DNA of 64,000 bases from positions 21,912,751 through 21,976,750 of the forward strand of contig CM070622.1 in NCBI GenBank assembly GCA_036346255.1, written 5' to 3'. Shown one piece after another: positions 22,527 to 33,966 of this stretch. Source of the stretch: Ampelocalamus luodianensis (lineage: Eukaryota > Streptophyta > Magnoliopsida > Poales > Poaceae). Position numbers and translations under genes: made by a program. The notes under the pieces were generated by a model. The model was given only the letters and a program-made list of their open reading frames with translations, was not told the origin of the DNA and made no database searches. Position 1 is the first letter of the stretch, and each line of letters opens with the position of its first letter.

Positions 22527-22534
22527 TATAAATA
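22527..22534 (+). promoter_or_regulatory. LTR TATA box
   Basis: TATAAATA lies in a typical promoter context (GGGCTATAAATACCC) about 785 bases before the LTR end, consistent with plus-strand transcription of the copia LTR. Function is inferred from position only. Confidence 0.55.
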
Positions 22535-23311
22535 CCCATATTCTACATTGGCCGGTTGGGGGTAACTCTTGGCATGCTATTTCATTCTCTTGAGCTAGTG
22601 TGAGTTTCTCCTCTCAATTATGCATGTGGTGCACCTTGTGAGCAAAAAGAGAGGTTCTAGTTGCTTGTGTTGCAACTAGAATTGGATTGAGCATCCAATT
22701 GTGCATGTGTTGCACTTTGTGAGAGTTAAGCAAGAGGCTTAGCTTATTACTCTTGGTGTTTGTCAACACCTAAACGGCGTGGAGGCATCGTGGTTCGGTG
22801 ATCTTCTCAAGAAGCTTGTGAGAAGGCTCAACGTGTTGTGAGTGGTTTGGTGTTCGCCATCTCCAGAGTGGAGGAAGAGCAACCCCGAGTGGATCGAGGT
22901 GTTGGTTCAAGTTGTGAGTCGGTCCAATTCGTTTGGGCTTACCTCGGAGGTGTTGGCTTAATTTGTAGAGCCGGTCTAATTCGTTTGGGCTTACCTCAAC
23001 GTAGATTAGGGGAGACCAGTAAGTCTTTGAACACCATGGTAAATCATCCTTGTGCCATTGTGGTTTGCTCTTTTGCGATTTACTTTGTGCAATTTACATT
23101 CTTAGAATTAAATTGATTGCATGTCAAACTAGCATTGCAAAACTTACTTAAACTTAGGGTGTTGGTGCACTTGAGGGAAACTAGAATATTTAGTTTTTAC
23201 TTATGCAAAACCGAATTGACTTTCGCTTCCGCATTAGAAATTGGTTTTTAGCCTTAGAGTTTTTTAGAATTGACTATTCACCCCCCTCTAATTGGCCTCT
23301 TCGATCTTACA

Positions 23312-23450
23312 GCTGTCAACCATCTTGGCCTCAACCCTCAACTTACTTTCCAGAGTCTATTGTGATAGGAGATGTACTCTCAACCAACTTGTGGTTGTCC
23401 ACCCTCTTGGCCTCAACCCTCAACTCACTTTTCAAAGTTTATTAGCAAGC
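23312..23450. repeat. Right half of the 75-80 bp minisatellite
   Basis: It holds one full and one partial unit (ACCATCTTGGCCTCAACCCT, then CACCCTCTTGGCCTCAACCC). It begins with the GCTGT TSD copy of the copia LTR. Confidence 0.75.
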
Positions 23451-23484
23451 AGCCAAACATCCTTATCAGTGTTTGTAAAATAGT

Positions 23485-23990
23485 TGTGTGACATTAACCT
23501 ATCCACAATTACCACTGTATGATTATATTAATAATTAAGATTGTCAAGGTGAATATGTCTTACAAGAGCACAGGTGAGTATGTGGTAGGAAATTAACTAT
23601 TCATTATGACATTCCAAACTATTATTTTATAAGTAAATAAACAACATAAATAATATAATGAAAGTAATTATACTAATAATAATGACATGGGCTCAACATG
23701 ATCCAAGAATGTAATTTGCCTCCTTGATCAAGGTCTTTAATTGGATCAGACTCTTTTACGTCTTAATCGATGTCTTTCGGGACTTGATCTTCGAAGTCAG
23801 AGCCTAACAGAAAAAAAAGTTAAAATAAATAAGTCCGAGCTCAATAAGAAGTGAGATGAAAACAAAATAAAATAAAGAAATCCGAAAATAATTATAAAGA
23901 GAGGTGGTGTGGGTGGTTAGGGTTTATTTGGTGTTTGGTTAGGTCGAACGGAATCGAAAATGGGTTTCACAGGCTCGAAACGATCGAAAT

Positions 23991-24056
<66 letters not shown>

Positions 24057-25295
24057 CTTAACGGGTTTGGATGAACAATAATGGGTTGGTTTGCACAGTG
24101 CCGGGTTGGCACTATTCGCTGTCGGGTTCGGGTGAAATAGTAACAGGTCTGGTGAATAGCGGCACGTTAACACTATTCTTAATGGGTCAGATTTGGTGAA
24201 AAGTAATGGGTTTGGGCCGGTCACTGTTGGGTTGCACAGTATTGGGCTTGGTGAACAGTACTGGGCTTCGACCAGGTTGGGTTTGGAATAGTACTGGGCC
24301 ACACAATACTAAATAGTATTAGGTTGGCCTAGTTGGCTGGCTGGGCTTGGAGGCCACCTAGGCGAGCTTTGCTAGCCCACTAGAGTAGCCCATGGGGCAT
24401 GCGGCCCAACTCGCGCAAGTGAGCCAGGAGCTCGCTCCCATGGCTCCTGAGCTGGTGAAGATGGCAGCGACGACAACTATGGCATCGGTGGTGTAGAGAG
24501 CACCACCGAGGCTCACACAACCCATTTTGGGTTTTTGCGTGGGTGGAGGAGGTACGGTGAAGGGCTAGTGGTGGCGGTGGTGCATGGACGAGGCAAGGGA
24601 GTGTTGCAGTAGTGCTAGAGGCATGCTCTGACCAAATTGGTCGGTGCTTGAGCATTAGTGGGCCAAAGGGAGCTCGGCGGTGGCATTAGTGGGGCTAGAG
24701 GAGGTCCGATGCGGCTTGGCATCATTGGTCGAGGGTGGCGCGATGGTGAGGATGGTGTTGTGGGGTGGCTCTTATACCTGGTGGAGGTAGTAGAGCAGGA
24801 GCGAGCGCGGCGCATGGCGGCGGCGTGGATGGCGGGGCGATTTCGTCGCTGCGGGAGGGCAAGTCGACGATGTGGTGGCGGCATGGGACTGGGTGCGTCC
24901 CACTTAATCGGGCAGCGCACGTTGGCGCAGGTGGTAGAGGTTGGGCAACGCGTCAAGCAGCGACGACGCGGGCGTGGCACTGCTGAGCGACTGAGACGGT
25001 GTGGTGCTGGTGTGGTGGCGTAAATGCCTGGGGCGAGGTGGCGGGGTCCTATCACAGTTTGGCGTGCCGAACGTGATGCGGAGGAAGGCGGTGCGTAGCA
25101 CAACAAATGACGGCGCGACACAATGCAATGAGGAACAGAGGACAAATGCACACACAAGGGGATGCCTTTGGGCTGAGGAAGCGGAAAACCAAGAAGGGAA
25201 AGCGGAAAAGGAGAATTTTTTTCCTAATTTAGCAAAAACTCATATTCAACCAAAATTCAAATCAAATCCAAATTTGAATTTTTTGGGGCGTTACA
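23485..25295 (-). mobile_element. Possible gypsy LTR on the minus strand
   Basis: On the minus strand the right end reads TGTAACGCCCCAAAAAATTC, then AAATTTGGATTTGATTTGAA, a common 5' start of long grass gypsy LTRs. The opposite end is placed near TGTGTGACATTAACC (23485) only because it begins with TG; the flanks ATAGT and ATACG do not make a clean TSD. The interior holds a dinucleotide repeat and a GC-rich block (24380-25160) open in several frames without recognisable protein. Confidence 0.4.
23993..24056. repeat. (AC)n(AT)n microsatellite
   Basis: About 48 bases of AC repeats run into about 16 bases of AT repeats. Confidence 0.95.
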
Positions 25296-26130
25296 ATACG
25301 ATTCTTATTTGTACTTCTTGTTTTGTCCACTGTATCTAGAAACATGTGCATGCAACCCTTGTGGTCCTGCTGAATGGTATAAATAGCAGTGATACTGGAC
25401 GATGACCATATACAGGAAAAGAACATGGGAGAGTAGAGTATCATATCAAACATGTTTTAGGAAACAAGTCTAACGTTTGTTTGCTGTTTTTCTTCTGCAG
25501 ATTGTTTCTAACTTCACATGGCTGAGCAAAAGCCACTTTGTTTAGCAAGCATTTCAGTTACTGAATATTTTGACTTGTGTAATAAAATTGTATGCTTCAA
25601 CTATTTTTTCACTTTTTTTGGGTTACCATCCGTCTACAGTTTTAGAGGGTGTTTGGTTTGGTGCATAACCTTGCCACGCCTAATCTTAACCGTGACAAAA
25701 TTTCTTAGGCAGGTGTTTGGTTCCACATCACAACTGTGGGTTGCCACACTTTTATTAGCCTCATGGTCTATGTGTCATAGACTCATTTTTTTACTAACTC
25801 TGACACAACCGGGCCCATGAGTGTTAAAGCACATTCATTCCTAAAAATCCAAAGTATGCATGATTTAGTCTAATATTACCTAGTTAAGTGGTGGGACAAC
25901 AATTTATAAGGTGGAGTCTTTGCCACCCCTTAAAACATGTGGGACATGGCTTGGGGGTGACATTCCTCTATTAGTGATTCTATTTCATCAAGAAGAACCA
26001 CTGACAGAAGGAAACTTAACACTAGAATGCTGCTTAGTTAGATCATGATCTCAATACATGATTCAAGCAAGCATCATGCTTAAAGTTCATACCTAGATCA
26101 TCAATGAGTACCCTGGCATTATCAAACATG
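25296..26130. other. Intergenic; MITE-edge-like sequence at 25638
   Basis: AGGGTGTTTGGTTTGGTGCATAA at about 25637 looks like the left edge of a Tourist/PIF or hAT MITE, and a second GTGTTTGGTTCC lies at 25713. No matching right edge was found. A GGTATAAATAGC motif at 25376 could be a TATA box, with no gene attached. Confidence 0.35.
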
Positions 26131-26133
26131 CAA

Positions 26134-26176
26134 CCAGTCATCCATCCATCCATCCATCCATCCCTCCATTCATCCA
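26134..26176. repeat. (ATCC)n microsatellite
   Basis: About nine imperfect copies of the tetramer ATCC. Confidence 0.9.
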
Positions 26177-26199
26177 TGCATCGTACCCAAATCGGTCAA

Positions 26200-27158
26200 A
26201 TAGGAGCTAGGAGCTAGAGGTAGAAGAAGGCCAAACCTAGAAGGCTAGGAGTCGGCAGGAGTTGCTGCGGTGCCGAGCACCACTCCATCTCATGACCAGC
26301 AGTGTTGGTAGAACCGAGGTGGAGCAGGTGAGGATGAGAGGTAGGAGAGGATTAGACCAGGGGGAGGTCACGATGGCGAACCGAGCTAGCTCGACATCGG
26401 GCGCAACCCTAGGAGCGATGGAGACACCAACCGGGAGGTGGTGCCCCAACGACGACACTGGATTTGGCTGGTGACCCCAACGGCTAGGGTTAGGGGCGGC
26501 ACGAGGGGAGGAGAAGGTGGCCGGGGAGGAGGTGGTCGTTGGGGAGGAGGTAGTCGGGAAGGAGGAGGAGAAGGGGAGCGGGGCGGTGCTGCTCGGAGGA
26601 GGAGGAGAAGGACAGGGCGCCGTTCGGGGAAGGAGGAGAAGAAGGGGGAGCGTGGGGCGCCACTCAGGGGAGGACGTGGGGGCCATGGGGGGAGGAGGGG
26701 AGGCAAAGTGTGGGGAGGAGGCACGGGCCGACGGGGAGGAGGAGGAGGGAGCCAGGGAGAACAGAGGAGGAGGGAGCCGGAGGCGGGAGAAGGGAGGAGG
26801 AGGAGGAGGGAGCCGGAGGCGGGAGAAGGGAGGAGAACGGTGCCGACACCGGAGAAGGGAGGAGCACGTGAGGGGGAGGAGAGGAGCGTGCGGGGCAGCG
26901 GAGGCGAGGGGTGGGATTGGAGGCAGGGTAGGGTTTGGGGGGTTTTATTCAATAGCAATCGGCGGGTAATTACCCTCGAACTTCGGGGGTAATTTGGGAA
27001 CTGAGGCTGCAGGAAGCCGTGGAAGCGCCCCGCGGGTGGCTTCGGGCTTCCACACGTTTAGACACAAAGCGGCTTCGACTGCAAAAAGCCGACTGTTTGG
27101 GATGGCTTCTGACTTTTTCGGACGAAAGCGGTAACCTGAAGTTGAAACAAACAGGCCT
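26200..27158 (-). mobile_element. Second, inverted copy of the pyrimidine-core element
   Basis: The right part (26940-27158) is, on the minus strand, homologous to the left part of the element at 16555: the same order of GGCCTGTTTG, GCCGCTTT, GAAGCC, GCTTCC and TAATTACCC segments. The core 26460-26900 is G/A-rich on the plus strand, so C/T-rich in element orientation, like the first copy. The left boundary is not defined. ORFs of 150-190 residues through the core in both strands are low-complexity and not credible proteins. Confidence 0.45.
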
Positions 27159-27479
27159 AAACGTCAAATGATCAAGGAAAAAACATAAATCCTAACAAAT
27201 CATTTGCTCGCTGCTCAGCTCAGTTCAGCTCCAATGCTTAATGCTCAATTGCTCAATTGCTCATGCTGCAATGCAGTATCGCCACATAAACACTCATAAA
27301 TGTTTCACAGTAGCTGACAAATAAATAAATCAAGAAAGAAAAGGAGCCTCTTTCTATCTCGTCCACGAGATGACGAGAACATGACTCCATTCTGTGTCTG
27401 AAAGACAATCATCTCTCCATATAAAAGGAGGCAGAAAGGGGCTGAGGAGAGGATGGCCACATCGACAAGATTTTCCTGA

Positions 27480-28110
27480 CCGTCAGATCTTCGCTTCGCG
27501 CGTCCGTGCCCGTCTGATCGCGTTTGGTGCTTCACTCGGCGTGCACTCTCTCTGATCGCCACATGAGGCTTTGTCGTGTCGAGCTGGCTTCCCCCAGCAC
27601 GCAACTTCTATGCTTCTTTTCCTCTCCTCGCGCCCCACGCCGCCTTCTCCTCCCGTTTCCCTTCCTCGGATCCGTGCTTCTTTCCCTCTTCCTCTCGCTC
27701 CTCCACCTCCCCTCGCCATCTGTCTGCCTCCCCCGCTGCCCCTCTCCACTGGCGCGCCGCTCCCTCCCCCACCAGCCGCCTCCCCTTCGTCTTCCATCTC
27801 GTGGTGCTCGTCTCATCGTCTCTCCCCTCCCCGCCCCCGCTTCCCCCTTCCCCTCCCCTGCCCTTGCTTCCACCACTAGCGGCCTGTCTCACCTTGGATC
27901 TACGCGTTTGTCGTTCTCCGTAGGGCCTTCTTCCTCTCATCTGCCTTCTTTCTTGACGTATTGTTGTCTTCTTCCCCTTCCTCTTATGTATCTTTTCTTT
28001 GTCGTGGTTTTGAGTGCGTACGCGGGTTCGACGGTAGCTCCGTTGGTGTTACTTCCTACGGCACCGCCGCGTAAGCCAGGCTCTCGGGTCGCTCTCTCCA
28101 TGAAATGAAT
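27480..28110 (+). other. GC-rich leader or first exon upstream of the ICDH remnant
   Basis: The segment is C/T-rich and open in three frames, ending in a Leu/Pro/Ser-rich reading with a hydrophobic stretch (LMYLFFVVVLSA) that stops at 28107. It could be the leader or transit-peptide exon belonging to the downstream isocitrate dehydrogenase exons. No frame has recognisable homology, and I give no product. Confidence 0.3.
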
Positions 28111-28192
28111 ATCTCTTGTGTTTTTGGTTTTTCTTGGTTTCTTTTTTTCAGCTACATCTGTGCTAATATCTATTGTCATTTTCTTACTACAG

Positions 28193-28960
28193 ATGATGAA
28201 ATGACCAGAGTATTATGCAACTCTATCAAGGACAAGGTAATCAATATGTCATGGTTCTTTGAGGCCTGATTAATATGATTCGCTTGCTCGTGCGGTGTTG
28301 TTTCTGTTTTTCGTATGCTACCTGCTAATAATTTTGTTTACTTAGGTTTATCTTCCCAATTTTTTTATCTGGACATCAAGTACTATGACTTGGGGATTCT
28401 GCACCGTGAGGCAGCTGATGAAAAGATCACTGTGGATGCTGCAGAGGCTGCTCTCAAGTAAGAAATTTCAGATATTTCAGGTTCCATGCTCAGAATATGC
28501 TTGATTTGTAATCACATTAACACCATTTACAAGGATTCTGCAGAATGTAGTTTGTTGTGTCTTAACTTTTTATCATTACTGATCTGCATGTTGTGGTAGG
28601 TTTTTCTTAGGATGCTCAATTTGTTTGGGAGGTAGCTTCTTCCTTCAATCTTGTTGTTTATTTATGTTGTATGCATGGCCCCAAGATTGAAAAGTGAGAT
28701 AGAAATATTTGATTGCTTCATGTCTGAAGGATTTTACCATATAACTGTGCTGTAGTCCTATAGCTTTGTTGTTCTGTATTTCTTAGCTCTAATCCAATGT
28801 TATTCAGGTACAATGTAGTTGTTAGGTGCGACAATTACTCCAGCTATGTTTAATATTTGTCGAATCAGCTGTACTATTTGATGATCAAGCTTTTCTCATT
28901 TATGTCTGTTCCAACACCATGCCAGATGAAACTCGTGTTGCATACCATCGCTTCTCATTG
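28193..28960 (+). pseudogene. NADP-isocitrate dehydrogenase exon remnants
   Basis: Three consecutive exons with intact splice borders match the N-terminal part of plant NADP-dependent isocitrate dehydrogenase, which oxidises isocitrate to 2-oxoglutarate. 28193-28236 reads DEMTRVLCNSIKDK. 28346-28457 reads LDIKYYDLGILHREAADEKI then VDAAEAALK, after a frame slip near 28370. 28808 onward reads KYNVVVR, followed by an out-of-frame copy of CATITP. PDETRV appears about 90 bases later, near 28923, as if the exon were interrupted. Normal enzymes continue for about 300 more residues; none of that is here. It is a truncated, frame-broken fragment, and introns are retained. Confidence 0.8.
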
Positions 28961-29623
28961 ATACTACTAGAATTAAGGAACCACATGTCGCACTTTATTC
29001 TACTCAAAAGAGACTCTTCGAATCATTATCCACTTCAAAAGAGGTTAGCAATTGCAACAACCTTTCCTTTAGTCCTTCGTTACCAGTTGCGCTGCATTTA
29101 GATGCACATATGTCGTGTCCAAAACCAACACATCACAATGGTCTTCATCTCTAGGTCGTCATACTGTACGCACACCCTACATACTCATCTATATTTAGCT
29201 ACATATGAATACCCATTTGCATCTAACTACCTGTGTATAAGCTGCTTGCAGGACATGGAAAAAGACCAGAGCTCAGCTAAAAAAAAATAGCCAGTGACAA
29301 GAATAGTGCAGTTGGTCCTCTTGAAAAAGACTCAGTCTATGTAAGTGATTACTGATCTAGCCTTATAGTTTATCGACTTTTTTTCCCGTGCTCTCTGATC
29401 TTGCTTACTCTGTTATGCAACATGCTTACTACTATTTACTGCTTGACTACGAAAACCATTTTTTCCCCAAAATTGTACCCATCTACTGATTAGTATATTA
29501 GAAGAATAGTGCGTCTATTCTTTTGCTCACTTAACACAGTAGTTGTTGCTCGTGCAAACATCATCTGTCGTCTGCTGATAGAGCATAGTAGCTTTGTCTG
29601 TAACTTAATTTTGAATTTTATAG

Positions 29624-29683
29624 GTTACCAAGGGGATTGTGGATGCATGCCAACAATCGGATTATGTTCTGCTAGGAGGAGAG
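29624..29683 (+). pseudogene. Single exon of AIR synthase (PurM-type)
   Basis: A 60-base exon with a TTTATAG acceptor before it and a GTGAGA donor after it encodes VTKGIVDACQQSDYVLLGGE. This matches the segment of plant phosphoribosylformylglycinamidine cyclo-ligase just before its conserved GGETAEMP motif. The enzyme acts in de novo purine synthesis. No other exon of this gene was recognised nearby, so it is an isolated fragment. It lies about 0.7 kb from an unrelated isocitrate dehydrogenase fragment, in the same orientation. Confidence 0.65.
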
Positions 29684-31082
29684 GTGAGATTTTCCTGAAA
29701 TTTGAACTTATGATTTAGCAGTGGAATCTTAGCAGTGATGAGTGCCTTAGTAAATCAGAATAATTGCCTCAGAATTGGTCAGCTATCTTGCAGTGGGTTG
29801 GTGCCGTTGCTCCATAAAAATATATCTCGAACTCTGCTTACACACTAATTATTTGACGATTCTCTGACTAACAAGCGCTAACTTGAACCAGCATGTTTTG
29901 TCACCTGAATCTTTGTATATGTTGGTACGAAGGATTAGTCTTATTTTCACGTCATGAACCTCATTTCTTGTCATGTTAAGATTTATAACATCATGGTTTG
30001 TAAATGCAGCGAGAAACCTTTCAAATCCAAATAGATGATTGATAGTACAAATTCTATTCTTTTGCCCTTGGTGTTTTCCTTTTTCTTGAATTATTTTTGG
30101 TCAATGATAGCTGAAAACATTCTTATTTATAGAGCACTGGCCAAAAGTGGACTCTACTTGACTGATCAACTCCCAAGAAATTATTGCGTAACAGCTACTG
30201 TTCGTAAAGCTCTCATGGAAATATATGGAAATTCTTAGATGAGTTACTTGGACATACTGGTTTTTTTGTTCCATGGAAATTCTTAGCATAAGAAATTTGT
30301 GCTAATTAGAGAAACAATGGTGTTGTTTTTAACTTTTAGCTACAGTTTCAATTCAATTGATTTAGTTCGATTACTACCAAAGCATAGTGGTTTCTCTTGG
30401 TTTTTCTCATGAAAAATCTTATAGTAGGCTTATCACTTTCTGATGAATGAGTAAGTGAAAGACTTTAGTAGATTGTTACTGCAGTTTATATCATTGTATT
30501 ACTGCAGTTTATACCATTGTAACATTTGCAATTACTTACATGTTTTGTTTCTTAAGTCTCTTGCAAATATTCCAGAGGATTAAATAACCCAAGCAGCATG
30601 TATGCTTTTAGACATATGTTTTTTGCACACTCACTGAGCATGGTAAAGTGCTCTTTTAAGTCTTAACTCTTCGGTGCACATTGGTACTTCTGCAGAGAAC
30701 AGGGTCATGTAGTACATTTAGTTCGGTTCTACTTTAGCTTTGAAACATCTCTGGCCTAATTCTAAAACCTTGAAAGCCCTGAAGTAACATCATAGTTTTG
30801 TAGGGCTAAAATCTGGAGTAATAGTTGTTTTACTCCTATAAAAAAATATGGGGAATAATGTTTAACTGGTCCCATAAGAACTTAAACCTAAATGACTGAT
30901 ATTGCCATTTGAGACATCTTGCTCTCTTCTGAACACTTTTTTTTTCAAGAGAATTTTCTTTATCCTCGACATAATCGCATCTAGCGTGCCATCTGTGACT
31001 CCGACAATTTATTTGTTCTGATCACAGTCATACGCTTTCAACTCTGCACGCCAATAACGCGCGTGGATTTCTTGTACTCCGG
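29684..31082. other. AT-rich intron-like DNA, no confirmed exon
   Basis: Long T-rich stretches and scattered short ORFs resemble intron sequence. A possible exon at 29251-29338 upstream has a good acceptor and GTAAGT donor but no recognised product. Confidence 0.4.
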
Positions 31083-31090
31083 TATAAATA
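31083..31090 (+). promoter_or_regulatory. TATA box of a GC-rich leader split by the Reina-like element
   Basis: TATAAATA in GGTATAAATAGAG is followed by a GC-rich, C/T-rich leader running to 31475 and resuming at 37461 after the retrotransposon. Two copies of GGGCGCAGCCAGCCAGGCC (31102 and 31132) lie just downstream. It looks like a genuine grass promoter with its 5' leader. The associated gene is uncertain; the next recognisable exon is adenylate-kinase-like at 38110. Confidence 0.55.
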
Positions 31091-31475
31091 GAGAGCAGTT
31101 GGGGCGCAGCCAGCCAGGCCACATCGCCTCGGGGCGCAGCCAGCCAGGCCAATCGCCACGTGGCCCCGAAATCCTTCCCCCGTCGGATTCCGTGCAATTT
31201 TGCTTCGCAGCCGTCCGATCTCTTCTCGGTTTCGCTTGCTTGTGAGTCTTGCGCGCCTCGTCGCTTCCGCGTCCGTTCGATGCTCTTCCTCCTTCCTTTT
31301 CAGCCGTTCGCTCATTTGATTCTTCCTCGTCCTCATCCTCTCCAGGTCTCCATCTAATCTCCCTCCACGCCGCCGCCGCTCCTCCCCTTCTGCTCCCCTG
31401 GCCCCCGCCTCAATCCCTTCCACCTTCCTCTCCCCCGGCCCCTGGACCCATCCCCTACATCTTCCCCTCCCCTCA

Positions 31476-31913
31476 TGTCAAGAACTGAAAGTTCAGACTA
31501 AAATCGCAAAGATCAGCGCATGGATTTTTGGAGATTTTCAGTGTAAAATGGAAGGACGGAACTTAAGCTAAGCTATTGCGGCTAGGGTTTGTATTGATCG
31601 CAAAGGATAAACGACTTGTCCGCCATTCTGAGCTTATATAGCCCGATTCGAGCAAATGCAAAGGATAGCGGATGGAAGTAAACAATTCCGATTCACTCTG
31701 ATCGGTAAGAATCCATGCAGAATAATCTGAAGCAATGAAAGCGTCGGATAGTGATCTTGCGGTCGCCTTGAGATAGAATGCATGCACGAAGCATTTAGTG
31801 AAGTCGTGCGGAAACCCTAACGCTCTCCTTCATTGGATGTAAGTTCCTTTCATCTCGACCCTTGCTCAAAATACGGTTCATCATCAATCAACAGTTCACT
31901 CTTCGGATCGACA
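31476..31913 (-). repeat. 3' LTR of the Reina-like element
   Basis: 438 bp, aligned end to end with 37010-37460. It differs by about seventeen small changes, most at CAG, CTG or CCG sites, and is 13 bp shorter. The purine-rich tract (minus strand AAGAATGGGGAAT) directly abuts it at 31914-31926. Confidence 0.9.
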
Positions 31914-31939
31914 ATTCCCCATTCTTAAGTTTCTTGTCC

Positions 31940-32341
31940 TCAAGGAACAAAACTTGAAACACTCTTTGGATGAAGTCGCATCTTCCAGTTCTTTCTTGAT
32001 CGAGGTAAATTCATCCACTGTATTAGCCATTGAACTATTGGTTCATTGTTTCGAGGAATAATACGCCTCTCCAAAACTGCAATGGGTGCCACCTTGATGT
32101 TACCTTCCTGGTCAATCAAAGGTAGTTCGAGTAGATCGGGCTTTCTCACCCTTATGCTTTTCAATTGGCTCACATGGAAAGTGGGGTGCAATTGACATCC
32201 TTCAGTTAGCAGTAGCTTATAAGCAACCTTCCCAATTTTCTCAAGTATCCTGAAAGGACCGTAATACTTGGAATGGAGTTTGAGTGATCTATGCAAACTT
32301 AAGGAAGTATGTCTGTAAGGTTGGATCTTCAAATATACCAT
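31940..32341 (-). pseudogene. Integrase C-terminus with chromodomain-like tail
   Basis: The segment reads SLKLHSKYYGPFRILEKIGK and LHPTFHVSQLK, the usual integrase C-terminal GPY/F-type module. It then reads VLERRIIPRNNE and IQWMNLP, the start of a chromodomain. After LP the expected acidic ATWE-type motif is lost to a frame change, and the rest is out of frame. Chromodomains of this group direct integration to heterochromatin by recognising modified histone H3. The segment is separated from the main pol frame by a stop or frameshift at 32342-32350. Confidence 0.8.
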
Positions 32342-32349
32342 ATCACCTA

Positions 32350-33966
32350 CTAGGAACTCCTTTCAATTCTTTTCTTGTCGACATATGACTTCATTCTTTC
32401 TTGTGCCTTAAGCAAATTGTCCTTAATTACTTGCATAGCCAATTGTCTCTGTGCACATCCTTTAACCTCTTCATTTGGAGAATCTGGTAACACCATACGT
32501 GATCGAGGAGGAGGGAACCCGTACAAAGCTTGGAAGGGTGTCATCTTCAAAGAAGTATGGAAACTGGTATTATACCACCATTCAGCAGTTGATAGCCAGC
32601 TCAACCATTTCCTGGGATTTGCAAAAACCATGCACCTCAAATACCCTTCTAAGCATTGATTAACCCTCTCTGTTTGACCATCCGTCTCTGGATGATAAGA
32701 AGTACTCAACCTCAATTTTACCCCCAAGGTCTTGAACAAGTCTTGCCACAAATGACTAGTAAAGATCCGGTCCCTATCAGTTATGATGACTGATGGCAAT
32801 CCATGATGCTTAAAAATATTGTCAACAAATGCCTTTACTACATGTTGAACTGTAAAAGGATGGCTCAATGCAACAAAGTGTGAATATTTTGTGAACCTAT
32901 CCACTACCACAAGAATTACCTCTTTGTCTTCAGATTTTGATAATCCCTCAATAAAGTCCATAGAAATGTGGGTCCAAGCCATCTCTGGGACAGGAATTGG
33001 CTGCAGTAGCCCAGGGTAAGGTACATGCTCACTCTTATTTTTCTGGCAGACAGCACAAAGTTTAACAAACTCTTCGACTTCTTGCTTCATCCTTGGCCAA
33101 TAAAATATCAACTTGAGCCTTAGATAAGTGGCCCTTTCTCCAGAATGTCCTCCAAGTGCAGAATCATGAAATGCCACTAATAACTGCCTCTTTAATCCAG
33201 TATTGGATCCTATATACAACCTTCCTTTATACCTCAGTATACTATTCTTCAAAGAGTAGTCAGGCTGTGCGGTTGGACTAATACTGAGTTGTGTAAGCAG
33301 ATCTTTGCATTTCTCATCACCATCATAACTAGCAACTACTTCTGTAATCCACACAGGGGTTACTGCAGTGATGGCAGCCACTTGTTCATTATATTTGACT
33401 CTTGAAAGAGCATCTGCAGCTTTGTTTTCTCTTCCCTTCTTGTATTCCACTTTATAGTTATAGCCCAAGAGTTTAACTAATAGTTTGTGCTGCACTCCCT
33501 CGGTAATTCTTTGCTCTTGTATATATTTAAGACTCTGTTGATCAGTTCTTATAATCAGGACTGAACCAGCAAAGTAATGCCTCCACCTTTTGATTGCTTC
33601 TAGAATTGCTAAAGCTTCTTTATCATAAGTGGACATGGCTGCTGCCTTTGGACCAATTGCTTTGCTCATGAAGGAGATGGGTCTTCCACCTTGCATCAAT
33701 ACTGCTCCAATGCCAAACCCACTAGCATCAGCTTCGAGGATGAAAGGTTGGGAATAATCTGGCAATGTTAGGACTGGGGCTATAGTCATTGCTGCTTTAA
33801 CTTGTATGAAGGCTTCTTGCTGTTTACTCTCCCAGACAAATCCATTCTTCTTAAGTGCTTCGAAAAGAGGCTTGCATATAATACCATATCCTTGGATGAA
33901 TCTTCTATAATACCCTGCTAACCCCAAAAAGCTTCTCAATTGAGTATATTCTGAGGTTCTGGCCAA
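32350..33966 (-). pseudogene. Gypsy pol: RNase H and integrase
   Basis: A 538-residue open frame covering the end of reverse transcriptase (LRSFLGLAGYYRRFI), RNase H (ILEADASGFGIGAVLMQ, DKEALAILEAI, IRTDQQSLKYI) and integrase. Integrase has the HHCC zinc finger around LLVAFHDSALGGHSG and CAVCQKNK. Its DDE core includes MDFIEGL, VIITDRDRIFTS and the Glu in HPETDGQTERVNQ. All catalytic acidic residues appear present. This frame is the best preserved part of the element, while the upstream reverse transcriptase and gag are broken. Confidence 0.9.

Larger units (their letters stand above)
18366..23311 (+). mobile_element. Copia-like solo LTR, split by a hAT element
   Basis: The flanks carry a perfect 5-bp TSD, GCTGT (18361-18365 and 23312-23316). 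The right end GACTATTCACCCCCCTCTAA ... CTTACA is characteristic of the 3' end of Maximus/SIRE-type Ty1/copia LTRs, and the left end contains GAGTATTTTGGTAATTAATG. The left terminus begins TA rather than TG, which I read as a mutated base. Removing the nested hAT (19303-21745 plus its TSD) leaves an LTR of about 2.5 kb. No internal domain or second LTR is present, so it is a solo LTR formed by LTR-LTR recombination. It contains U3 tandem repeats and a TATA box. Confidence 0.8.

Noticed and set aside
24380..25160. ORFs up to 180 residues on both strands
   Set aside because: GC-rich interior of a probable LTR; the opposing frames mirror each other and no motif is recognisable.
26237..26992. ORFs of 149-190 residues on both strands
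   Set aside because: Purine/pyrimidine-biased core of a transposable element; low-complexity Pro/Ser and Gly/Arg readings.
27524..28108. A 194-residue plus-strand ORF before the isocitrate dehydrogenase exons as a complete protein
   Set aside because: Three frames are open here, the reading is Leu/Pro/Ser-rich without homology, and its stop lies in intron-like sequence. Kept only as a possible leader.
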